Both the position numbers and the translations under genes were made by a program. A stretch of 5,676 nucleotides of DNA from Gammaproteobacteria bacterium (GTDB lineage Bacteria > Pseudomonadota > Gammaproteobacteria > Methylococcales > Methylomonadaceae): assembly GCA_024511045.1 (NCBI GenBank), contig JANEMG010000171.1, forward strand, positions 1 through 5,676. The letters run 5' to 3'. Each line of letters opens with the position of its first letter. Position 1 is the stretch's first letter. Shown in pieces: positions 1-4,247 of this stretch. The notes under the pieces were generated by a model that was given only the letters and a program-made list of their open reading frames with translations, did not search any database and was not told the DNA's origin.

Positions 1-252
1 TTATTGGTCTTATCGACATCAATGCAACACCTGATTTATATTGATGAGCATAGGATGACAGTTATTAATCGACCGCTGTTTTTCACTTTGGGAAATGGCT
101 GAAGCTTGTGGGTAATCAGGTAGATTTTTGCATCCACTGGCGAGCAAATAAAAACCAGTTGATTCCCACCAGCATCAGCCAATGTCAAATTGATGAACGA
201 AGTCCACCAATGCCAAGCCATCCCAGAGGCTCTGTCATCCTGCGCTTATCTG

Positions 253-284
253 CAGCCAGGTTAGAAGGCGTTATAACCTGGCTG
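253..284. repeat. Perfect 11-bp inverted repeat (hairpin)
   Basis: The arms CAGCCAGGTTA (253-263) and TAACCTGGCTG (274-284) are exact reverse complements around a 10-base loop. The flanks GCAGCC and GGCTGC can extend the pairing if the CTGG repeat slips. No run of T follows on either strand, so it is not a standard rho-independent terminator. Its role is unknown: it could be a structured RNA, a protein-binding dyad or a remnant of a repeat element. Confidence 0.6.
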
Positions 285-560
285 GCTGCGAATGATCGAC
301 AAGAAAGGGCAAATTATTCACTGTCATTCGCGCATTGACACCGCTCGAAATGCGCGTTTCTGCCTTTAGAGAATCTGGATAGTTCAGCGGACATTTCGAT
401 CAACGGAAGAATTCTTCAATGGATCCGCATGGCCAACGACCTTCAAGATCCCTCCTTATCTTCGGGACGACAGAACCGCTTTGGTCTGACGCTGCGCTGA
501 TACCTGCCAGGTTGGCAATACTCGCCAGACGCCCGTTGCTGACGCAGCTCCCCGATGCAA

Positions 561-601
561 TTGCAAGCCCGTCGCTCACCAGCGTCCGGGACGGGATGCA
601 A
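561..601 (-). terminator. Hairpin downstream of the lexA operon, possible 3' end structure
   Basis: On the plus strand TTGCA (561-565) pairs with TGCAA (597-601), and CCCGTC (568-573) pairs with GACGGG (590-595), with a small asymmetric bulge between the two stems and a 16-base apical region. On the minus strand it begins 22 nt after the stop of the 50-residue gene, which is where a transcript end would be expected. No U tract follows, so termination here is inferred. It may instead stabilise the 3' end of the mRNA. A 10-bp palindrome, TGCAATTGCA (556-565), abuts and partly overlaps it. Confidence 0.35.
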
Positions 602-623
602 GGTGCGCCTCAACTCCAGTGAA

Positions 624-776
624 TCACCAGCTCAACCCTAACAGCAGGAATACGGCGACAATCATGATGGTCGCTGCATTCTGAAAAATGCCGTCCCAAT
701 GCTGGCGCTGGCTGTCCCGCATCAACTCCTCGATGCGATTGGTTATCTGATCCTGCATATGAATACGTGTCATCAT
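624..776 (-). CDS. Small single-pass membrane protein co-directional with lexA, candidate SOS effector
   Basis: This 50-residue reading frame lies 47 nt downstream of lexA on the same strand, with no terminator visible between them, so the two are probably co-transcribed. It begins with two consecutive ATG codons. A purine-rich AGAGAGG (785-791) ends 8 nt before the first, a normal ribosome-binding distance. Residues 1-32 are polar and probably helical, with spaced hydrophobics (I11, I15, L18, W27, F31) and balanced charges (four Arg, five acidic). Residues 34-50 form one uninterrupted hydrophobic segment (AATIMIVAVFLLLGLSW) that ends at the C-terminus. This predicts a tail-anchored inner-membrane protein with a cytoplasmic N-terminus. 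I do not recognise the family. Pseudomonads carry the division inhibitor sulA after lexA, and other bacteria use small SOS-induced membrane proteins such as SidA (division) or TisB (toxin). A related role is inferred from position and topology only. An overlapping minus-strand frame (810-610) lacks such features and is probably a shadow. Confidence 0.65.
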   Translation of the reverse strand: MMTRIHMQDQITNRIEELMRDSQRQHWDGIFQNAATIMIVAVFLLLGLSW

Positions 777-784
777 TTTCTTGG

Positions 785-791
785 CCTCTCT
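785..791 (-). promoter_or_regulatory. Ribosome-binding site of the 50-residue protein
   Basis: AGAGAGG on the minus strand sits 8 nt before the first of two ATG codons. It is the main reason to prefer this reading frame over the overlapping one. Confidence 0.55.
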
Positions 792-823
792 GCAATGCAT
801 CCAGCGTCAATGTAAACGCCTCA

Positions 824-1462
824 TCAATGTTTATAACTTCTCATTTGTCCCACCAATACTCCCTGTATTTCCACCCGTTCAGAGGCATAGCGCATCGGCT
901 GCATTTCCCGGTTGGCTGGAATCAGCACGGTTTCGTGCGGATACTGCTCGATATGCTTGAGCGTCGCCTCGGCCTTGTCGATCAGGGCGACGACTATTTC
1001 CCCGTTCCTGGCATGGCTGCGCTGCTCGACGATCACCCAGTCACCGGGAAAAATACCGTCATCGATCATCGAATCTCCTTTCACCTGAAGGATATAACAG
1101 GTCTTGTCGGTCTTCAGCTGCTCGGGTATCTGCATGTGGGTGATATCTTCGATCGCCTCGATCGGCTTGCCGGCGGCTATGGTGCCGACCAAGGGCAGTT
1201 CACAGGCGCCGGAAGTGCAATGTTCATGCTCTGCCAGAGCCAGCTCGGTCAAGCGTACGCCCCGCTGCTTCCTGTTGGGCGCCTCCACCAGTCCCGCCTC
1301 GATCAGCCCCTGTATATGCTTGTGCAGGGATCCCCTGGATTTCAGGCCCATTGCCCGGCATAATTCTTCCAGCGTCGGCGGAGCGGAAAACTGTTCCTGG
1401 CTGTTGAGCAGAAAATCCAGCACCTGCTGCTGTTTGCGGGTAATATTGTATCTAAACGCCAC
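824..1462 (-). CDS. lexA: LexA, self-cleaving SOS repressor
   Basis: The 212-residue protein is close to the usual family length of about 200. Residues 1-72 are the winged helix-turn-helix DNA-binding domain, with PPT at 28-30 and the recognition helix near 42-54. A hinge (73-88) leads to the S24 self-cleavage domain. The scissile bond is expected at A97-G98 (in VGTIAAGKP), the nucleophile is S131 (GDSM) and the general base is K169. RecA filaments on damaged DNA trigger cleavage, which relieves repression of the SOS regulon. The start is GTG at 1462, with GGAG (1470-1473) 7 nt before it. The frame stays open upstream to 1684, but that extension runs through the promoter and operator and is not family sequence. 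The gene is probably autoregulated through the GTTC repeat at 1499-1513. The recognition helix is unlike E. coli LexA and closer to alphaproteobacterial and Bacillus forms. The hinge is unusual in carrying H79, H81, C82 and C87. Confidence 0.96.
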   Translation of the reverse strand: MAFRYNITRKQQQVLDFLLNSQEQFSAPPTLEELCRAMGLKSRGSLHKHIQGLIEAGLVEAPNRKQRGVRLTELALAEHEHCTSGACELPLVGTIAAGKPIEAIEDITHMQIPEQLKTDKTCYILQVKGDSMIDDGIFPGDWVIVEQRSHARNGEIVVALIDKAEATLKHIEQYPHETVLIPANREMQPMRYASERVEIQGVLVGQMRSYKH

Positions 1463-1466
1463 GCTT

Positions 1467-1481
1467 GTTCTCCATTTGTTT
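1467..1481 (+). promoter_or_regulatory. Imperfect second LexA-box-like site
   Basis: On the plus strand the sequence reads GTTC-N7-GTTT, 7 of 8 defined bases of the operator found at 1499-1513, but in the opposite orientation. The site centres are 32 bp apart, about three helical turns, so two dimers could sit on the same DNA face. It overlaps the lexA ribosome-binding site (1470-1473). It could be chance in a short AT-rich leader. Confidence 0.3.
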
Positions 1482-1486
1482 CGTTT

Positions 1487-1515
1487 ACGATAACACAAGA
1501 ACAAAAAGAGAACAA
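1487..1515 (-). promoter_or_regulatory. Likely sigma-70 promoter of lexA
   Basis: On the minus strand TTGTTC (1515-1510) and TATCGT (1492-1487) are separated by exactly 17 bp. They match the consensus boxes at 3 of 6 and 4 of 6 positions. The -10 box lies about 25 nt upstream of the GTG start, leaving a short leader. The operator repeat overlaps the -35 box and the spacer, where a bound repressor would block RNA polymerase. No stronger promoter was seen in the gap. Confidence 0.55.
1499..1513 (-). promoter_or_regulatory. LexA operator (SOS box), GTTC-N7-GTTC
   Basis: On the minus strand two GTTC half-sites (1513-1510 and 1502-1499) are separated by exactly 7 bases as a direct repeat. This is the form described for the alphaproteobacterial SOS box, and it differs from the CTGT-N8-ACAG palindrome of E. 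coli. Its position 37 nt upstream of the lexA start, over the -35 box and spacer, fits autoregulation. The CTGT-N8-ACAG form was not seen in this intergenic region. Confidence 0.65.
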
Positions 1516-1643
1516 GTGTTTTATTCCTGAATTTAATGTGTTGCCCGCACTTGTTGAAACCGAATATCAACCTCCGCCTGGCCGATGGACATGGCGTCGA
1601 ACTCAGACGTCCCGGCCGCCGTTTCCCGACATAGAATTGAGCC

Positions 1644-2816
1644 ATGCCTGTCCCTTCTGAAATAAACCGTCTTGCCAAAACCATGCGAACCTGGCGCAGG
1701 CATCTGCACCAATTTCCGGAAACCGCCTATGCCGAGCACGACACTGCCGACTACATCGCCAGCAGACTGCAGGATTTCGGGCTGACCGTGCACCGCGGCC
1801 TGGCAGGTACCGGCATCGTCGCCACGTTGACCGCAGGCAATGGCAGCACAGCCATTGCCCTGAGAGCAGACATGGACGCACTGGACATCGAGGAGCAAAA
1901 CGACTTTTGCTACAAATCCCGTCATGCGGGAAAAATGCACGCCTGCGGACACGACGGGCATTCCGCCATGCTGCTGGGCGCCGCGCGATACCTGGCGCAA
2001 ACCAGAAAGTTCAATGGCACGGTGCATTTCATCTTCCAGCCAGCCGAGGAAGGCCGCGCCGGTGCGAAGCGCATGCTGGAGGAGGGTTTGTTCGATCTGT
2101 TTCCGGTGGACAGCATCTATGGCATGCACAACTTTCCGGATGTCCCGGCCGGGCATTTCGCGGTAAAGCCGGGGCCGATGATGGCGGCATACGACTGCTT
2201 CGAAATTCACATCACCGGCCAGGCCAGCCACGCCGCCATGCCGCACCTGGGAAAGGACCCCACCATTGCCGCGGCGCAGATCATCACGGCCCTGCAGGGC
2301 ATCATCGGGCGCAGCATCGATCCGGCCGATGCCGCGGTGATCAGCATCACCCAGATGCATGCCGGCAACACCTGGAATGCCATTCCCGAGTCGGTCGTTC
2401 TGCGCGGCACCTGCCGTTGTTACAGCAGTACGGTACAGGAACGACTGAAGACCCGCATCAAGGAACTTGTGGCGGCGCTATGCCAGGGCTATGACATCGA
2501 TTCGATGCTTGTCTTCAACCCGGAAAATCCAGGCTACCCCGTCACCAGCAACAGCGAACGGGAAAGCCGAATCGCCGCCCAGGTCGCTGCGGCAGTGGCC
2601 GGCGCCGGGCATGTCGATCTGCAGCCGACGCCCAGCATGGGTTCGGAGGATTTTGCCTTTTTCCTGCAGGAAAAACCCGGCTGTTATATCTGGATCGGCA
2701 ACGGTTCATCGGAAGGCGGCTGCCTGCTGCACAATCCCCGCTATGATTTCAACGATGAAATCCTGCCCATCGGCGCGGCCTATTGGGCGAGGCTGGTGGA
2801 AACGGTTCTGGCTTGA
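1644..2816 (+). CDS. M20-family metal-dependent amidohydrolase (hippurate hydrolase / N-acyl amino acid amidohydrolase type)
   Basis: The 390-residue product has the full length and motif order of the M20D amidohydrolases, cytoplasmic enzymes that hydrolyse the amide bond of N-acyl amino acids such as hippurate or N-acetyl amino acids. Visible motifs are WRRHLHQFPE (17-26), RADMDAL (74-80), the metal-binding HACGHDGH (99-106, C101 and H103), FQPAEE (131-136, E135 as likely catalytic base and E136 as metal ligand), MHN (H162), SHAAMPH in the lid domain (195-201), GSEDFAFF near the C-terminus and the final ligand H363. The binuclear site therefore looks intact. Residues from about 186 to 300 should form the dimerisation lid. 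No signal peptide is seen. The ATG at 1644 gives the usual 15-20 residues before the WRRHLH motif, but only a weak ribosome-binding site precedes it. It is transcribed divergently from lexA with a 181-bp gap. The substrate cannot be told from sequence. Confidence 0.92.
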   Translation: MPVPSEINRLAKTMRTWRRHLHQFPETAYAEHDTADYIASRLQDFGLTVHRGLAGTGIVATLTAGNGSTAIALRADMDALDIEEQNDFCYKSRHAGKMHACGHDGHSAMLLGAARYLAQTRKFNGTVHFIFQPAEEGRAGAKRMLEEGLFDLFPVDSIYGMHNFPDVPAGHFAVKPGPMMAAYDCFEIHITGQASHAAMPHLGKDPTIAAAQIITALQGIIGRSIDPADAAVISITQMHAGNTWNAIPESVVLRGTCRCYSSTVQERLKTRIKELVAALCQGYDIDSMLVFNPENPGYPVTSNSERESRIAAQVAAAVAGAGHVDLQPTPSMGSEDFAFFLQEKPGCYIWIGNGSSEGGCLLHNPRYDFNDEILPIGAAYWARLVETVLA

Positions 2817-2921
2817 AAGGGTATTGTGCTTGCTGACCTTAAGAGCCGTGAATTGTCATTTCCAGAAATGGGAGAAATCCTGTACGCCAGACCGACGCTC
2901 AAACACCAAGATCTCTCCTTA

Positions 2922-3023
2922 TACAGCACCTGTTTTCCTTTTCCGATGGGCAAGTCTGTTATACGATTGAAAATTTCTTGAACAAGTACGAACTGAAAGA
3001 TGGATGCAAAAATAGGTGCTGTA
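2922..3023. repeat. 102-bp segment bounded by 15-bp inverted repeats
   Basis: The left arm TACAGCACCTGTTTT (2922-2936) and right arm AAAATAGGTGCTGTA (3009-3023) are reverse complements at 14 of 15 positions. They enclose 72 bp of AT-rich sequence with no reading frame of note. It lies between the 3' ends of two convergent genes. The form suggests a miniature inverted-repeat element, but no target-site duplication is visible in the flanks. A long-armed RNA structure acting as a two-way transcript end is another possibility. Confidence 0.45.
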
Positions 3024-3030
3024 CTGGCAT

Positions 3031-3068
3031 CGGGATGACAAAGGTGCGTCGGGGTGACAAGGGACGCG
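3031..3068. repeat. Imperfect tandem repeat, two copies of 19-20 bp
   Basis: Unit one is CGGGATGACAAAGGTGCGT (3031-3049) and unit two is CGGGGTGACAAGGGACGCGT (3050-3069 with its overlapping end base). They align with one single-base gap and a few substitutions. The array ends just before the ribA stop and includes an 8-bp palindrome, GACGCGTC. Its function is unknown; it may be a short intergenic repeat of the GTCATCCC type. Confidence 0.45.
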
Positions 3069-3072
3069 TCAA

Positions 3073-3690
3073 TCAGGAAGAGTCATCCTTTTTGTCCATG
3101 GTCAGCATGTGGCTCATTTTTTCGGCTTTGGCTTTCAGATAGGCGACATTGTCACTGTGATACTCGGTCTCTATGGGAATCCTGTCCGTCACGTCGATGC
3201 CCAGTTTCTTCAGTTCATCGATCTTTTTCGGATTGTTGGTGATCAGCCGGATCGATTCGATTCCCAGGTCCTTCAGAATCAACGCCGCTATCGTGTATTC
3301 CCGTTCATCCGCTCGATGGCCCAGATGAATATTGGCATCGACGGTGTCCATGCCCTGGTCCTGCAGATTATAGGCCTGCAGTTTCTTCAGCAGACCGATG
3401 CCGCGTCCTTCCTGCCGCAGGTAGATCAGCACCCCGCAACCGGATTCATCGATCATCTGCAGGGCCATATCCAGCTGCTCGCCGCAATCGCAGCGCCGCG
3501 ACCCCAGTACGTCACCAGTGAAGCACTCGGAATGTATGCGCACCGGCACCAGCCGCTGGCCGCGTACTTCTCCCTTGACCAGGGCGACATGTTCTTTTTT
3601 GTCGACATTGTTGGCATAGTAATGCAGGATAAACTCCCCATGGCGGGTCGGTATCCTGGTCTGTACTAGATTTTTCAGTTCTGGCTGCAC
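3073..3690 (-). CDS. ribA: GTP cyclohydrolase II (riboflavin biosynthesis)
   Basis: The enzyme opens the imidazole ring of GTP, releasing formate and pyrophosphate, as the first committed step from GTP towards riboflavin, FMN and FAD. It is cytoplasmic and zinc-dependent. The predicted product has 205 residues, close to E. coli RibA. The zinc ligands are C56, C67 and C69 in SECFTGDVLGSRRCDCGEQL. Further signatures are LRQEGRGIGLL (91-101), KLQAYNLQDQG (103-113, with Y107 at the conserved tyrosine), DERE (128-131, R130 at the conserved arginine) and TNNPKK (151-156). The GTG start at 3690 was chosen because AGGA (3699-3702) lies 8 nt upstream and the family core follows directly. The frame is open upstream to 3837, with ATG codons at 3735 and 3837, but that part has no family resemblance. 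It is a stand-alone RibA without a fused RibB domain. No FMN riboswitch was recognised in the leader. Confidence 0.94.
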   Translation of the reverse strand: MQPELKNLVQTRIPTRHGEFILHYYANNVDKKEHVALVKGEVRGQRLVPVRIHSECFTGDVLGSRRCDCGEQLDMALQMIDESGCGVLIYLRQEGRGIGLLKKLQAYNLQDQGMDTVDANIHLGHRADEREYTIAALILKDLGIESIRLITNNPKKIDELKKLGIDVTDRIPIETEYHSDNVAYLKAKAEKMSHMLTMDKKDDSS

Positions 3691-4247
3691 TCCGCTCTTC
3701 CTGCCTTGTTCTTTGTATGCCGGCAAACCCGCCATGCCCCTTCGACGCCTTGACCCAGCAAGACAGCCACATATCCTGGCACAGCAAAGAATCCGGTTTT
3801 CAACTTTCTGCCACCCCCTTATGTAGCCGGTGGACACATTCAGTTACCTGAAGACACCTATTTTACAGAATTCATTGCCTCGGCAAGAAGAAAGTTTTCA
3901 CATCGCGGCGACGCCCGGTTGAAACAGCCAGTAAACCATCCATACCCCCCTTGGAATAACCGCCCATCGCAGACCCGCCATTTTTTTCATAGACCGAAAT
4001 TATGCAGAGATACACCAAAATTTTGCTCAGAATATAGCGCATCCTCTGCACAATACTCCGCCAAAGCCCTTTGAAGAACTTTTTCAATGAAGCGTAAGGG
4101 ACTGATAGAAATATATATTCCTTTAATTTTTCCCTGCTGTCTGTATTCATGGCATGCGCGTTGCAATGATTTGACTCGAAGCCGCGACAAACATTCAGCA
4201 TTTCCATGCCGTGTTTGTTCAAGCCAACAATCGATCAGGAGTCAGCA
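3691..4247. other. Divergent AT-rich gap between ribA and the protease gene
   Basis: The part from about 3990 to 4220 is clearly more AT-rich than the genes on either side. A minus-strand frame (4222-3872, 116 codons from a TTG) is open but has no ribosome-binding site and no recognisable family, so I do not call it a gene. The gap should hold the promoters for both ribA and the protease. A TAAAAT (minus strand, 3865-3860) could be a -10 box for ribA, with only a poor -35 partner. No convincing promoter was found for the protease. An AT-only alternating stretch near 4110-4118 could melt easily or be a regulatory site. Confidence 0.4.
4237..4241 (+). promoter_or_regulatory. Ribosome-binding site of the subtilase gene
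   Basis: AGGAG lies 6 nt upstream of the ATG at 4248. It fixes the start of the protease, which is followed at once by a typical signal peptide. Confidence 0.8.

Larger units (their letters stand above)
1..623. other. Region without a recognisable gene, left of the lexA operon
   Basis: I recognise no gene here. The first 200 bases or so are more AT-rich than the coding DNA further right. One plus-strand frame is free of stops from 69 to 335, has a TGA at 336-338, and is then open again to a TGA at 498-500. The translations resemble no family I know and no good ribosome-binding site precedes them, so this may be chance or the remains of a decayed gene. The minus strand also has open stretches, including one between 36 and 221, again unrecognised and without a convincing start. 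Two strong hairpins lie inside (253-284 and 561-601) and are listed separately. The right end is probably the 3' untranslated part of the lexA transcript. Confidence 0.5.

Noticed and set aside
403..460. Very short minus-strand frame after a strong AAGGAGG
   Set aside because: The ribosome-binding-like site is excellent, but the TTG-started frame has only about 20 codons and no feature, so it is probably chance.
610..810. 66-codon minus-strand frame overlapping the 50-residue gene
   Set aside because: It has no ribosome-binding site and a composition unlike a real protein. The alternative frame has a ribosome-binding site and a clean membrane segment.
1463..1684. N-terminal extension of LexA to an ATG at 1684
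   Set aside because: The extra 74 codons cross the operator, the promoter and the ribosome-binding site and do not resemble LexA. The GTG at 1462 gives the family length with a good ribosome-binding site.
1533..2360. 275-codon minus-strand frame opposite the amidohydrolase gene
   Set aside because: It is an antisense shadow of a GC-rich gene with intact catalytic motifs on the plus strand.
2980..2993. GAAC-N6-GAAC in the inverted-repeat segment as a second SOS box
   Set aside because: The spacing is 6, not 7, and it lies between two convergent gene ends with no promoter to control.
3691..3837. N-terminal extension of RibA to 3837
   Set aside because: It has no family resemblance, and the GTG at 3690 has a well-spaced AGGA. 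The ATG at 3735 has a G-rich stretch too close to it to be a better start.
3691..3870. FMN riboswitch upstream of ribA
   Set aside because: The ribA leader was read for the conserved RFN-element blocks, and they were not found.
3872..4222. 116-codon minus-strand frame in the ribA-protease gap
   Set aside because: It starts with TTG, lacks a ribosome-binding site, is AT-rich and matches nothing I recognise. Internal ATG codons do no better.
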